64,000 bases of DNA from Allorhizobium paknamense (GCF_030815125.1 NZ_JAUSWH010000009.1:62001-126000), one strand, 5' to 3'; shown: positions 44,035 to 55,106, counted from the stretch's first letter. The notes: generated from the sequence alone by a model not told the origin. A program made the numbers and translations.

Positions 44035-44970
44035 TCAGGTCAATATCGGCTTTTCGTTACGCGATAGAATATTTCTATCAAACACCTGTGCAGATGCGAG
44101 ATGACGCGCCTCATGCAACAGTGCGGACACCAGCGGCGTATAGGGTTCCCGGTGGGTGGCCACCAGGCCGACAAGATGCTCCGCTTCCGGCTCGACAATC
44201 GGAACCATGCGGATTTCTTCGGAAAAACCGAAGGATTCCGCAACGTTACGGGGCATGACCGACGCCCATTGTCCTGTGCGGATATGGGAGAACAGCACGA
44301 TCATCGAATTCGATTCCAGCGTGGGCTTGGCCTTGACGCCCGCCTCCGCCAGATGATGATTGATAATCCGGCGGTTTTGCATATCCGCCGTCAAGAGACA
44401 AAGCCGAAGATCGGCCACCTCCCGCCATTTCACGCTTTCGCGATCCGCAAGCGGCGTTCCGGCCGCCGCGATCAGGTGATAACGTTCCGCGTAAAGCGGG
44501 ACGGAGGTAACACGGCCCAGCGGCTCATGATCGAGATAGGTGATCCCTGCATCGATCTCGAGATTTTCCAGAAGGCTCAGGACCTGCAAGGAGGTCCGTG
44601 ACAGCACGGAAAACGTCACTGCCGGATGGCGGGCTTGAAAGGGCTCCGTCAGCTTTTGCACCATGGCAAGCGCGGTCGGGATGACCGCCAGCCGGATATG
44701 GCCTGCAAGACCCTTGCGGGCCGCGCGCATTTCCTCCCGCATGGTACGGGTATCACCGACGATGCGGCGCGCCCATTCCAGAACCCGCTGGCCTTCCGGC
44801 GTCAGCCCCTGAAAACGCGAGCCGCGGCTGACCAGCATCACGCCAAGCTGGTCCTCCAGCTGACGCACGGCGGCAGACAGGGTGGGCTGGGAAATGCCGC
44901 ACTCCTCGGCGGCCCGCCCGAAATGCTGATGGCGCGCCAGCGCTATGAAAAACTCGAGCTTATCGATCAT
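44035..44970 (-). CDS. LysR-family regulator of the formate dehydrogenase operon
   Basis: LysR-type transcriptional regulator of 311 residues directly upstream of fdsG and in the same direction, the place of FdsR in other bacteria. The N-terminal winged helix-turn-helix is clear (FFIALARHQHFGRAAEECGI, SQPTLSAAVRQLEDQLG, about 7-43) and is followed by the periplasmic-binding-like effector domain (about 90-300). Formate or a related metabolite as effector is an inference from context. The ATG at 44970 begins MIDKLEFF, standard for the family; 30 open codons upstream are probably untranslated. Confidence 0.88.
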   Translation of the reverse strand: MIDKLEFFIALARHQHFGRAAEECGISQPTLSAAVRQLEDQLGVMLVSRGSRFQGLTPEGQRVLEWARRIVGDTRTMREEMRAARKGLAGHIRLAVIPTALAMVQKLTEPFQARHPAVTFSVLSRTSLQVLSLLENLEIDAGITYLDHEPLGRVTSVPLYAERYHLIAAAGTPLADRESVKWREVADLRLCLLTADMQNRRIINHHLAEAGVKAKPTLESNSMIVLFSHIRTGQWASVMPRNVAESFGFSEEIRMVPIVEPEAEHLVGLVATHREPYTPLVSALLHEARHLASAQVFDRNILSRNEKPILT

Positions 44971-45103
44971 CCCGTGCCAACACCCGCGAACCCGAAAGGC
45001 TTCCGCGCGGCAGAGGCGTTCCTGTTCAAATCTGGGAAGAGGCCTGCGATCGCCTTGCACAAAGGACGTATTTTATAAGCTCTCTTTGTCGCAAAACCGC
45101 AGG

Positions 45104-45418
45104 TCAAGCCACTTCCGTCTGCGGCGTACAATACATACGATACAGCACCGAGACCAGTTCTCCCACCGCAGGATTGGCGATGGAATAGAAAATCTGGCGA
45201 CCTTCACGGCGACTATTGACCAGATGATCGAGGCGCAAGCGCGCCAATTGCTGCGAAACGATGGCCTGTTGCAGACCGAGCATGTCCTCTAGCTGCCCAA
45301 CAGTTTTTTCACCCGTGCCCAGAATGCACAGGATCAGCAGGCGGCTTTCATGGGAAAGCGCCTTCAACAATGCGGCAGCGGCATGGGCCTGCTGCATGAA
45401 CTCGGCAAGCCGGTCCAT
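45104..45418 (-). CDS. ArsR-family repressor, BigR/SqrR-like
   Basis: Small winged-helix repressor of 104 residues: recognition helix in VGQLEDMLGLQQAIVSQQLARLR (about 40-62), wing SRREGRQIFYSI. C31 (LLILCILG) and C97 (YRMYCTPQ) are 66 residues apart, the same distance as the two sensing cysteines of BigR (C42, C108) and SqrR (C41, C107), which sense persulfide or polysulfide. No metal-binding CxC motif of ArsR type is present. No sulfide:quinone reductase or persulfide dioxygenase gene is near; the neighbours are L-lactate dehydrogenase (upstream, same strand) and the fds regulator. The start is somewhat uncertain, the frame being open to 45511. Confidence 0.82.
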   Translation of the reverse strand: MDRLAEFMQQAHAAAALLKALSHESRLLILCILGTGEKTVGQLEDMLGLQQAIVSQQLARLRLDHLVNSRREGRQIFYSIANPAVGELVSVLYRMYCTPQTEVA

Positions 45419-45463
45419 CGAAACATGAGTCTCCAAAGAGGTAGGAACGACAGTACTTAACAC

Positions 45464-45494
45464 AAAAAAGCCCTCAAAGCCGCGCGATAGCGGC
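45464..45494 (-). terminator. Weak terminator between ldh and the ArsR gene
   Basis: A 5-bp stem GCCGC-tatcgc-GCGGC (45479-45494) followed leftwards by TTTGAGGGCTTTTTTG. The T-run is about 10 bases from the stem, so efficiency is doubtful. Confidence 0.35.
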
Positions 45495-45521
45495 AAACAC
45501 CCTTCAAGCAAAAAACCAGTG

Positions 45522-46454
45522 TCAGACAGGTATGGAGACGGCGATCTCCTTCAACATGGAAAGACTTTCCTTCAAAGCCTGCTGCTCGTGGGGCTCGAGC
45601 GGCGGGATCAGATCTGCAATGACGCCATCACGGCCGATGACGCGCGGCACCGACGCCGCAACGTCACGCACGCCCGCAAGTTCGGGCATGACGCAGGAAA
45701 CGGACAGGACATCCCGCTGGTCACGGGCAATCGCCTTGGCAATCGTCGCCAGACCAGCGCCGATCCCGTAATAGGTCGCACCCTTGCCATGAATGATCTT
45801 GTAGGCTGCATTACGGACATCGTCTTCGATATGGGTTTTAACCTCCGGCGTCATCGGCCGCTTGACCTGCTCTGCAAAGGAGAGCAGCGGCACGGACCCG
45901 ATCCGGACACTGGACCAGGCCAGGACTTCGCTATCGCCATGTTCGGCCAGCACATAGGCATGCACCGATTGCGGCGAAACGCCGAGATGACGGCCAAGCA
46001 GACTGCGAAATCTCGCCGTATCGAGGATGGTGCCTGAACCAATGACCCGGCTGGGCGGCAGGCCGGAAATACGGGTGGCGATATCGGTCATGATATCGAC
46101 CGGGTTGGACGCAATCAGCAGGATCGCCTGAGGCGCAACCGCAAGCACCTGCCCCACCACATCCCGAAAGACCCGGGCATTGCGCCCGAGAAGCTCCAGC
46201 CGCGTTTCGCCAGGCTTCTGACTCACGCCAGCCGCGATCATCACGATGCCGGCTCCGTCCAAAGCCGAATAATCACCTGCCCGGACAGTGGTGGCCGAAA
46301 CAAAGGGCACGGCGTGGGAAATATCTTCCGCCTGGGCAACCGCCAGCGCGGTATTATGATCCACCAGCACCAGTTCCTGGGCAATGCCCAGCATGGCAAG
46401 CGCATAGGCGGCGGAACTGCCGACCATGCCCGCGCCAATGATGCCAATTTTCAT
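45522..46454 (-). CDS. ldh: L-lactate dehydrogenase (NAD-dependent)
   Basis: Interconverts pyruvate and L-lactate with NAD(H). The 310-residue protein has the Rossmann motif GIIGAGMVGSS (4-14), D32 for NAD selectivity, the substrate loop V-S-Q79-KPGETR85 (Gln at the position that separates lactate from malate dehydrogenases, which have Arg), D145/R148 and the catalytic H172 in VLAEHGDSE. The ATG at 46454 follows GGGGAG; the seven-codon upstream extension is unlikely. L-LDH is not universal in rhizobia; here it is a single gene. Base composition looks like its neighbours. Confidence 0.92.
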   Translation of the reverse strand: MKIGIIGAGMVGSSAAYALAMLGIAQELVLVDHNTALAVAQAEDISHAVPFVSATTVRAGDYSALDGAGIVMIAAGVSQKPGETRLELLGRNARVFRDVVGQVLAVAPQAILLIASNPVDIMTDIATRISGLPPSRVIGSGTILDTARFRSLLGRHLGVSPQSVHAYVLAEHGDSEVLAWSSVRIGSVPLLSFAEQVKRPMTPEVKTHIEDDVRNAAYKIIHGKGATYYGIGAGLATIAKAIARDQRDVLSVSCVMPELAGVRDVAASVPRVIGRDGVIADLIPPLEPHEQQALKESLSMLKEIAVSIPV

Positions 46455-46957
46455 GCTCCCCGCTCCCTCATCCAAGCCGTCCTGAACTTAAAGCAAATCT
46501 ACCTGTGATTGAAAGCGGAAATATCTCAATAACCACCTTCTACCCCCATTCCCAGAAAAGAACGACGCGTCAGGAAGGCGCGCCGAAGCAAGCTTCAAAA
46601 AGCCATTCAGAGACAGTGGCGAGGCGCAGGGACGCTGTCAATTGCACTCACGAGAAAGCCTCAAAAAGGTCGAGGCCAATACTGGGACAGATTTGTTCAA
46701 TTGCGACACGTCGCCAGCGAAACATGAATAGAATTCAGAAAACAGAAAAGCGGCCCCGAAGGACCGCTTATTTCTTTAAAGTATAATCCGACCGGAGTGA
46801 AACGAGGATCGATAAGATTATGCTCCAAAAATAAGATGTTAGAGCGCCGATCTGCTTCAATCAGATCGGCGCTCTAAACATGACAGAATTATACTGTTTA
46901 TTCAGCGTCTGCGGGCTGCTGTGGCACCGACCATCAGGGATGGTCCAGACCGGCAGC
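46455..46957. other. Intergenic region between ldh and the atp operon
   Basis: About 500 bp. The ldh promoter must lie near 46460-46600, which is AT-rich. A hairpin AAGCGG...CCGCTT near 46750-46771 followed by ATTTCTTT looks like a rightward terminator without a gene before it. The family E hairpin at 46839-46877 ends the atp operon. No coding potential was convincing. Confidence 0.5.
46839..46877 (-). terminator. Terminator of the atp operon (family E hairpin)
   Basis: TTAGAGCGCCGATCTG (46839-46854) pairs perfectly with CAGATCGGCGCTCTAA (46862-46877) around a 7-base loop. Read leftwards it continues CATCTTATTTTTGG, giving a fair T-rich tail 80 bp after atpC. The ends match those of the hairpin at 26997-27042. 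Confidence 0.7.
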
Positions 46958-47365
46958 TTAGTTGCGCGTCACCACATTGTTCAAATGCGTCAGTTCCGCC
47001 AGGAAATGTTCCAGCTTGCTGCGATGTTCGTGATGTTCGGCATTGTCCAGTTCCGTCTGGGCTATGTCGATGCGGCGCTTCAGTGCATCGCCGCTCAACT
47101 CATCCACCGGTACGGCGCTTTCGGCCAGCAAGGTGCAGCCCGTCGGCGTGACATCGGCGAAACCACCAAACACGACATAGCGCGCCGTCTTGCCGGAGGC
47201 GAAGGTCACCGAAACAACGCCCGGCTTGATTGTCGTCATGGTCGGTGCATGCAGGGCCATGACGGTCATTTCACCCTCGCTCGCCGGAATAACGACCTCG
47301 CGAACCTTTTCCGAGATCAACAGGCGCTCGGGCGAAACGAGTTCAAAATTGAAGTTGTCGGCCAT
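46958..47365 (-). CDS. atpC: F1 ATP synthase epsilon subunit
   Basis: Rotor subunit of F1 that connects gamma to the c ring and regulates ATP hydrolysis. The 135-residue protein shows the N-terminal beta sandwich (NFNFELVSPERLLISEKV, VVIPASEGEMTVMALHAPTM) and the C-terminal helical pair (AVPVDELSGDALKRRIDIA and NAEHHEHRSKLEHFLAELT). It is the last gene of atpHAGDC, separated from atpD by about 130 bp that contain a GC-rich hairpin. Confidence 0.94.
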   Translation of the reverse strand: MADNFNFELVSPERLLISEKVREVVIPASEGEMTVMALHAPTMTTIKPGVVSVTFASGKTARYVVFGGFADVTPTGCTLLAESAVPVDELSGDALKRRIDIAQTELDNAEHHEHRSKLEHFLAELTHLNNVVTRN

Positions 47366-47464
47366 GACTGTTCACTTCTCAAAAGCACGCCATGCCTGCC
47401 GCTACGGACAGGACACGACCTGCGTGGACCCTTGATCGAGAGCAGAGACCCTCCGCTCCGGAAA

Positions 47465-47483
47465 GCGGGGCTCAGCGCCCCGC
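47465..47483 (-). terminator. GC-rich hairpin between atpD and atpC
   Basis: GCGGGGC (47465-47471) pairs with GCCCCGC (47477-47483) around TCAGC. There is no T-run, so it may weaken read-through or protect the upstream mRNA end, lowering atpC relative to atpD. Confidence 0.4.
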
Positions 47484-47494
47484 CCCTTTCATGC

Positions 47495-48961
<1,467 letters not shown>

Positions 48962-49837
48962 TCAGAGCGCTTCCGCGCCCGCAATGATTTCAATGAGTTC
49001 GGTGGTGATCTTGGCCTGACGCTGGCGGTTGTAGCTGAGCGTCAGCTTGTTGATCATTTCACCGGCGTTGCGCGTGGCATTGTCCATGGCGCTCATCTTG
49101 GCGCCCATTTCACCCGCAACGTTTTCAAGAAGCGCCCGGAAGATCTGGACAGAGATGTTGCGCGGAATGAGATCGTTGAGGATCGCGCCCGCATCGGGTT
49201 CGTATTCGTAGATCGCCGTGCTTTCCGATACCGGAGCTTCACCGGCAACAGCCGGGATCAACTGCTGGGCGGTCGGCACCTGGCTGATGACGGACTTGAA
49301 CTCCGAGTAGAACAGCGTGCAGACGTCGAACTCGCCGCGCTCGAACATCGAAATGATCTTGCGGCCAATGGCGTCGGCATTGTCGAAACCGATGCGCTTG
49401 ACGTCACGCAACTCCGTGCGCTCCACGATCAGCGAAGCAAACTCACGGCGCAGGCTGTCATAACCCTTCTTGCCAACGCAGTAGATCTTCACCGTCTTGC
49501 CGGCAGCCAGCAGGCTTCTGGCATGATCGCGGGCAAAGCGCGCGATCTGCGAGTTGAAGCCGCCGCAAAGGCCGCGTTCCGCCGTGCACACTACGAGAAG
49601 ATGCACGTCTTCCTTGCCCGTGCCGGTCATCAGCAGCGGCACGTCCTGATCCGGGCCAACCGCCTGGGCGATATTGGCGAGAACAGCACCCATCCGCTGC
49701 GAATAAGGCCGGGCGGCCTCGGCCGCTTCCTGAGCGCGACGCAGTTTTGCCGCAGCGACCATTTTCATCGCCTTGGTGATCTTCTGCGTCGCCTTCACGG
49801 AGGCGATCCGGTTTTTCAGATCCTTAAGGGAAGGCAT
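48962..49837 (-). CDS. atpG: F1 ATP synthase gamma subunit
   Basis: Central shaft of F1. The 291-residue protein has the conserved N-terminal helix ([20 protein letters not shown], 4-23) and C-terminal helix ([20 protein letters not shown], about 255-274) that form the coiled-coil shaft, with the Rossmann-like middle domain (about 70-220, [10 protein letters not shown]). A short insertion around 190-210 ([16 protein letters not shown]) may relate to alphaproteobacterial zeta-subunit inhibition, but this is only a guess from family knowledge. It is 29 bp downstream of atpA. Confidence 0.96.
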   Translation of the reverse strand: MPSLKDLKNRIASVKATQKITKAMKMVAAAKLRRAQEAAEAARPYSQRMGAVLANIAQAVGPDQDVPLLMTGTGKEDVHLLVVCTAERGLCGGFNSQIARFARDHARSLLAAGKTVKIYCVGKKGYDSLRREFASLIVERTELRDVKRIGFDNADAIGRKIISMFERGEFDVCTLFYSEFKSVISQVPTAQQLIPAVAGEAPVSESTAIYEYEPDAGAILNDLIPRNISVQIFRALLENVAGEMGAKMSAMDNATRNAGEMINKLTLSYNRQRQAKITTELIEIIAGAEAL

Positions 49838-49866
49838 CCGTTATCCGTCCTTCGAAACAATACCGA

Positions 49867-51396
49867 TCAGGCGAAGGTCTTGGCGAAGGCATCGAGGGCG
49901 GCCTTGAGCTTGCCCTTGGTGTCGTCGCTGATGGCCTTCTCCGTGCGGATGGCGTCCAGTATAGCCTTGCCTTCGTGGCGCAGGTAATGCAGCAGGCCCT
50001 GCTCGAACTTGCCGACATCGGAGACGGCCAGCTTGTCGAGGTAACCGTTCACACCGGCGAAGATCACGGCAACCTGCTCTTCCGTCTTCAGCGGCGAGAA
50101 CTGCGGCTGCTTCAGGAGTTCGGTGAGGCGTGCACCACGGTTCAGAAGGCGCTGGGTGGCGGCATCGAGGTCCGAACCGAACTGGGCGAAGGCGGCCATT
50201 TCACGATACTGGGCAAGCTCGCCCTTGATGGAACCGGCAACCTGCTTCATCGCCTTGATCTGGGCGGAGGAGCCAACGCGCGAAACCGACAGACCGACGT
50301 TCACGGCCGGGCGGATACCCTGATAGAACAGGTCGGTTTCGAGGAAGATCTGACCGTCGGTGATCGAGATCACGTTGGTCGGAATGAAGGCAGACACGTC
50401 GTTGCCCTGGGTCTCGATGACCGGCAGAGCCGTCAGCGAACCGGCGCCACGCTCGTCGGAGAGCTTTGCAGCACGCTCGAGCAGGCGCGAATGCAGGTAG
50501 AAAACATCGCCCGGATAGGCTTCGCGGCCCGGCGGACGGCGCAGAAGCAGCGACATCTGACGATAGGACACAGCCTGCTTGGACAGGTCGTCATAGGCGA
50601 TCAGGGCGTGCTGACCGTTGTCACGGAAATACTCACCCATGGCGCAACCGGCGAACGGGGCAAGATACTGCATCGGAGCCGGATCGGAAGCCGTTGCGGC
50701 GATGACGATGGAGTACTGCAGCGCGCCGCGCTCTTCCAGAACCTTGACGAACTGGGCAACGGTCGAACGCTTCTGGCCGACGGCGACGTAGACGCAGAAC
50801 AGCTTGTCATTGTCCGGGCCGTTGTCGTGAATCGGCTTCTGGTTCAGGAAGGTATCGAGAATGATCGCGGTCTTGCCGGTCTGGCGGTCGCCGATCACCA
50901 GCTCGCGCTGGCCACGGCCAACCGGGATCAGGGCATCGATGGCCTTGAGACCCGTGGACATCGGCTCATGCACCGACTTGCGCGGAATAATGCCTGGAGC
51001 CTTAACGTCAACGCGGGCGCGGCGGGTCGCGGCAATCGGACCCTTGCCGTCGATCGGGTTGCCGAGGGCGTCGACGACGCGGCCCAGCAGTTCCGGACCG
51101 ACCGGCACGTCAACAATGGCGCCGGTCCGCTTGACGGTGTCGCCTTCCTTGATGTCGCGGTCGGAGCCGAAGATAACCACGCCGACATTGTCGGCTTCGA
51201 GGTTCAGCGCCATGCCGCGAATGCCGCCCGGGAATTCGACCATTTCACCGGCCTGGACATTATCCAGACCGTAAACGCGGGCGATACCGTCGCCGACGGA
51301 AAGCACCTGGCCGACTTCGGAAACTTCAGCTTCCTGACCGAAGTTCTTGATTTGATCTTTAAGAATTGCGGAAATTTCCGCGGCGCGGATATCCAT
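49867..51396 (-). CDS. atpA: F1 ATP synthase alpha subunit
   Basis: Non-catalytic nucleotide-binding subunit of the F1 head, 509 residues. Conserved N-terminus ([20 protein letters not shown]), Walker [11 protein letters not shown] (about 169-178), [14 protein letters not shown], and the C-terminal [16 protein letters not shown] block (about 372-387) carry the family signature. Its ATG overlaps the atpH stop by one base, so the operon is tightly coupled. Confidence 0.97.
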   Translation of the reverse strand: MDIRAAEISAILKDQIKNFGQEAEVSEVGQVLSVGDGIARVYGLDNVQAGEMVEFPGGIRGMALNLEADNVGVVIFGSDRDIKEGDTVKRTGAIVDVPVGPELLGRVVDALGNPIDGKGPIAATRRARVDVKAPGIIPRKSVHEPMSTGLKAIDALIPVGRGQRELVIGDRQTGKTAIILDTFLNQKPIHDNGPDNDKLFCVYVAVGQKRSTVAQFVKVLEERGALQYSIVIAATASDPAPMQYLAPFAGCAMGEYFRDNGQHALIAYDDLSKQAVSYRQMSLLLRRPPGREAYPGDVFYLHSRLLERAAKLSDERGAGSLTALPVIETQGNDVSAFIPTNVISITDGQIFLETDLFYQGIRPAVNVGLSVSRVGSSAQIKAMKQVAGSIKGELAQYREMAAFAQFGSDLDAATQRLLNRGARLTELLKQPQFSPLKTEEQVAVIFAGVNGYLDKLAVSDVGKFEQGLLHYLRHEGKAILDAIRTEKAISDDTKGKLKAALDAFAKTFA

Positions 51397-51956
51397 CAGC
51401 CAACCTCTTTCAGTGCAAGCTTAAGGGTAGAAAGTTTGGTGCGGAGAGACGTGTCGATCTGACGCGAGCCGACCTTGACGATCAGGCCACCCAGAAGCGA
51501 CGGATCGACCGTCACGTTCAGGAGGACGGTCTTGCCGGTCACGCTCTTCAGCGCCTCTTTCAGTTCGTTCTGCTGCTCTTCGGACAGAGCGTGGGCCGAA
51601 GCCACGTCAGCCGTCACTTCGCCGCGATGGCGAGCGACCAGCAGGGTGTAGGCGGAAATCATGCCGCTGATGGCAAACAGACGGCGGTTTGCGGTCACGA
51701 CGCGCAGGAAATTGCCGGTCAGCCCGGCAATGCCGGCCTTGGCCGAAAGCGCCGAAATGGCGGCCAGCTGCTGGTCGGCGGTGAAGACGGGGCTCAACAC
51801 CAGCCGCTTCAGATCCGCGCTTTCATCGATCATTGCCTGGAAGCGCTTCAGATCGGCAGCGACGGTATCGATGGCGCCAGCTTCGAGCGCCAATTCGAAA
51901 AGCGAGGAAGCATAACGCTCCGCTACACCGGAAGTCAGCTGGGATGTGTCTGCCAC
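51396..51956 (-). CDS. atpH: F1 ATP synthase delta subunit
   Basis: Peripheral-stalk subunit that ties the F1 head to the b subunits; first gene of atpHAGDC. The 186-residue protein has the N-terminal helical domain ([18 protein letters not shown], 9-26) and the C-terminal strand pair ([28 protein letters not shown]-type end). The F0 genes (atpIBEF) are not in this window, as is usual in rhizobia, where F0 and F1 operons are separate. Upstream 260 bp would hold the operon promoter. Confidence 0.94.
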   Translation of the reverse strand: MADTSQLTSGVAERYASSLFELALEAGAIDTVAADLKRFQAMIDESADLKRLVLSPVFTADQQLAAISALSAKAGIAGLTGNFLRVVTANRRLFAISGMISAYTLLVARHRGEVTADVASAHALSEEQQNELKEALKSVTGKTVLLNVTVDPSLLGGLIVKVGSRQIDTSLRTKLSTLKLALKEVG

Positions 51957-52220
51957 GGGCCCAAATTTCCCTGATTTGGATTCAAGCTGGCCTCCTCGCG
52001 ACGAGACGCGACACCAGATTGATATCGTTTAAAATTCCCCCGGAAACACAAGGACCGAAGGCCTGCGTTATCCAAATTCGCGGTCCGTCTAGCATAGGAG
52101 ACCCGGACTCGCAACACGGGTAATAACGGATTAAGCCGCAAGGGCAATGGGGGAAGGGCAATTTTATCGGTTAAGTCGGGAAAATCCTTGAGTCAGACGC
52201 CCAGCTTTTGGAGTTTTTGT

Positions 52221-52604
52221 TCAGGCAAGACCGAAAACATAGGCAAGCGGAAGAGCAGCAAGCAGCAAAAAAACAACCAGAAGAAGAACATTGCGCCAGC
52301 TTGCGCCGTGATCGGAGAGAATGGAGAGGATTCGCCCGAAGCAGCCGAGACCGAGTGCCGCACCCAGCGCAAGATAGACCATGGGCTGGGCAAGGAGCAG
52401 TGCCGAAAGGCCAAGCCCGAGCAGCACGCCGCCGCCCCCGCGCAGCGCGCCGAAGCCTTCATTGCGGCCCTCCAGCGGCACAAGACCGAGAAAACGCAAA
52501 ATGAGGCCCGGAGCAAACATGACGACCAGACCGATAAAGGCCGTGAGCGCAGCACCGGTGAAGGCCATCTGCTCGCCGAATTCCGTTGGAAAATAAAACT
52601 CCAC
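52221..52604 (-). CDS. Small four-helix membrane protein (DUF4345-like)
   Basis: A 127-residue inner-membrane protein with four predicted helices: FTGAALTAFIGLVVMFAPGLI, GVLLGLGLSALLLAQPMVYLAL, LGAALGLGCFGRILSIL and VLLLVVFLLLAALPLAYVFG. The pattern of a short N-terminus (VEFYFPTEFGEQ), a Gly-rich second helix with NEGFGALRGGGGV and a GRILSILSD turn resembles DUF4345-type proteins; no function is known to me. GTG at 52604 is the likely start, with GGAGAGG three bases before it. It lies between priA and atpH on the same strand. Confidence 0.65.
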   Translation of the reverse strand: MEFYFPTEFGEQMAFTGAALTAFIGLVVMFAPGLILRFLGLVPLEGRNEGFGALRGGGGVLLGLGLSALLLAQPMVYLALGAALGLGCFGRILSILSDHGASWRNVLLLVVFLLLAALPLAYVFGLA

Positions 52605-52904
52605 AGACCTCTCCTTTTCTGCGCTGCGAGCCGGTGACCACAAAACGGAATCAGCTCCACCCTTTTCCGGCAGGGTTCTACTGCATAATTCCTTAAATCG
52701 GAATCGATTTAAGGATAAAATTATGCAGCAGATTTAAAGCGTTACAGCGAACCTTTGTGCGCCATATATGGCGCACGGCGCTGTAAAGCATGTTCGCCAA
52801 GGGTGTGAAGAAAATTTACTGCGACAACGACCGCAATGGCACGAAAAGACGAGCCCCACGGGAGACACCATGATCCGGTCAATCCAGAGAATGCCCCGCA
52901 AGCC
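52605..52904. other. Intergenic region with a family A element
   Basis: About 300 bp between the priA stop and the small membrane protein gene. Apart from the family A element at 52679-52785 nothing was recognised. Confidence 0.5.
52679..52785 (+). mobile_element. Family A element (MITE-like)
   Basis: TA-flanked core of 103 bp (52681-52783): first hairpin CTGCATAATTCCTTAAATCG with complementary arm ending TTATGCAG, then GATTTAAAGCGTTACAGCG, then a second hairpin with inner arms TGTGCGCCAT and ATGGCGCAC and the end CGGCGCTG. Confidence 0.75.
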
Positions 52905-55106
52905 TTACAGAAAGCTCTGCGGATCGACATCCACCTGCACCTGGATGGAGCGGCGCTCCTTGGGGCCGTTGTCGAGCATGGCGCGCACGAAACCCTGCAT
53001 GTCGCTGCCACGGCGGCCATGCACCAGCAGGCGAAAACGATGGCGTCCCCGGATCATCGCCAGCGGCGCCTCCGCAGGCCCCAGAATGGAAATGCCGCTG
53101 GCCTGCGGCGCCGCCTGGCGCAATTGCCGGGCGTGGGTCTCCGCTTCGGCACGGCTATCGGCGGAGACGATGATCGAGACGAGGCGACCGAAGGGAGGGA
53201 GGATGGCTTTTTCCCGCTCGACGATCTCCCGCTCATAAAAAGCGTCGGCATCGCCGGAGACGATGGCCTGCATGACGGGATGCTGCGGCTGATAGGTCTG
53301 GAGCAGGCCGTGGCTTTTCAGGCCGGTGCGGCCCGCGCGGCCCGTGACCTGGCTCAGCAGTTGAAAGGTGCGCTCGGCTGCGCGCGGATCGCCATTGGCA
53401 AGACCGACATCGGCATCGACAATGCCCACAAGCGTCATCAGCGGGAAATTATGGCCCTTGGCCACCAGCTGCGTGCCGATGACGATATCCGCTTCGCCCC
53501 TGGCAACAGCCTCCAGTTCCAGCCTTAAACGCTTGACTCCCCCGAGATCGGAGGACAGCACCAGCGTGCGCGCATCGGGAAAATGCCGCTCCACCTCCTC
53601 GGCAATACGCTCCACCCCCGGCCCGCAGGCCACGAGATGATCAAGCGTGCCGCATTCCGGGCAGGCTTGCGGGGTGGGCTCGGCATAGCCGCATTGATGG
53701 CACTGGATCTGGCCCCGGAAGCGATGCTCCACCAGCCAGCTCGAACATTGCGGACATTGAAACCGGTGCCCGCAGACCCGGCACAGCGTCAGCGGCGCAT
53801 AGCCGCGCCGGTTGAGAAACAGCAGCGCCTGCTGCTGCCGCTCGATGGTCTTGCCCACGGCTCTCAGCAGAACCGGCGAGAGAAAGCCTCCGCGTTCCGG
53901 CGGATGGCGGCGCATGTCGATGAGATGCAGATCCGGCATGGCCGCATCGGCAAAGCGGGTGGGCAGGTGGATGCGGGTATAGCGCCCCTGCTGGCTGTTG
54001 ACCTGGCTTTCGACGGAAGGCGTCGCCGAGACCAGAACGACGGGAACCTTGGCAAGCCGTCCGCGCACCACCGCCATGTCGCGGGCATTGTAGAAGACCC
54101 GGTCCTCCTGTTTGAAGGCGGGATCATGCTCTTCATCGACGATGATCAGGCCGAGATTTTCAAAGGGCAGGAAAAGCGCGGAACGCGCACCGGCGACCAC
54201 GCGGATCTCGCCTGTGGCGGCCTGCCGCCAGACTTTTTCCCGGGTGCGGGTGGCAAGATCGGAATGCCATTCCGCCGGCTTTGCCCCGAAGCGCTCGTGA
54301 AACCGGTCGAGAAAGGCGGTGGTTAGGGCGATTTCCGGCAGCAGGATCAAGGCCTGCCGTCCCTGCCGCAGGCACTCGGCGATGGCTTCGAAATAGACTT
54401 CCGTCTTGCCGGAGCCGGTGACGCCATCGATCAGCGCCACGGAAAAATCCCGCGCCTTCACCGCATCCACCGCGATCTCCGCCGCATCCATCTGGCGGCC
54501 CGCCAGCCGGTGCGGCGCATAATCGGGATCAGGCGGGGCCACCAGCGGCGGCGGCGGCAGGAAGACCTGCTCGAATACACCCTGCTTCACCATGCCATCG
54601 ATGACCGAGGTGGAAACGCCAGCGGCATGCGCAAGACCGCTCTTGGTCCAGGACAGGCCATCGGCGGCCATCTCCAGCACCTTGCGGCGGGCGGGCGTCA
54701 GCTTGTCGGGTTCATGACCGCAAAAGCGCAAGCCCTCCACCATCGGCTCGGGGTCAAAAGCCGCAGGCGCGCGCAACGCCATCCGCGCCACCAGACCGGG
54801 CGGCGAGAGTGTGTAGGACGCCACCCAATCGATAAACCGCCGCATGGAGGGATCAAGCGGCGGACAATCGAAGATTTTCTCCACCGGCCTCAGCTTGCGG
54901 GCATCGACGGCATTTTCTCCGCCATCCCAGACAACGCCGACCACCTTGCGCGGCCCCAGCGGCACCTGCACCACCGAACCCGGCGGCGCCACCATGCCGT
55001 CCGGCAGGCTATAGCTGTAGGGCGTGGCGGCAGGCATGGGCACCAGCACCGGCACGGAACGGGCCGGGGATGCGGGAGAGAAGAGATCGTGCGAATCCTG
55101 TTTCAT
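52905..55106 (-). CDS. priA: Primosomal protein N' (replication restart helicase PriA)
   Basis: DNA helicase that restarts stalled replication forks. The 733-residue protein has the N-terminal DNA-binding domain (about 15-115), the helicase core with Walker A GVTGSGKTEVYFE (about 224-236) and DEEH box VDEEHDPAFKQ, an inserted zinc-binding region with eight Cys (CRVCGHRFQCPQC and CHQCGYAEPTPQACPEC, about 440-485), motif V/VI GTQLVAKGHNFP and TGRAGR. All key residues are present. An in-frame GTG one codon upstream is possible. Together with xerC and the MCP it runs in a conserved housekeeping neighbourhood near atpHAGDC. Confidence 0.96.
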   Translation of the reverse strand: MKQDSHDLFSPASPARSVPVLVPMPAATPYSYSLPDGMVAPPGSVVQVPLGPRKVVGVVWDGGENAVDARKLRPVEKIFDCPPLDPSMRRFIDWVASYTLSPPGLVARMALRAPAAFDPEPMVEGLRFCGHEPDKLTPARRKVLEMAADGLSWTKSGLAHAAGVSTSVIDGMVKQGVFEQVFLPPPPLVAPPDPDYAPHRLAGRQMDAAEIAVDAVKARDFSVALIDGVTGSGKTEVYFEAIAECLRQGRQALILLPEIALTTAFLDRFHERFGAKPAEWHSDLATRTREKVWRQAATGEIRVVAGARSALFLPFENLGLIIVDEEHDPAFKQEDRVFYNARDMAVVRGRLAKVPVVLVSATPSVESQVNSQQGRYTRIHLPTRFADAAMPDLHLIDMRRHPPERGGFLSPVLLRAVGKTIERQQQALLFLNRRGYAPLTLCRVCGHRFQCPQCSSWLVEHRFRGQIQCHQCGYAEPTPQACPECGTLDHLVACGPGVERIAEEVERHFPDARTLVLSSDLGGVKRLRLELEAVARGEADIVIGTQLVAKGHNFPLMTLVGIVDADVGLANGDPRAAERTFQLLSQVTGRAGRTGLKSHGLLQTYQPQHPVMQAIVSGDADAFYEREIVEREKAILPPFGRLVSIIVSADSRAEAETHARQLRQAAPQASGISILGPAEAPLAMIRGRHRFRLLVHGRRGSDMQGFVRAMLDNGPKERRSIQVQVDVDPQSFL

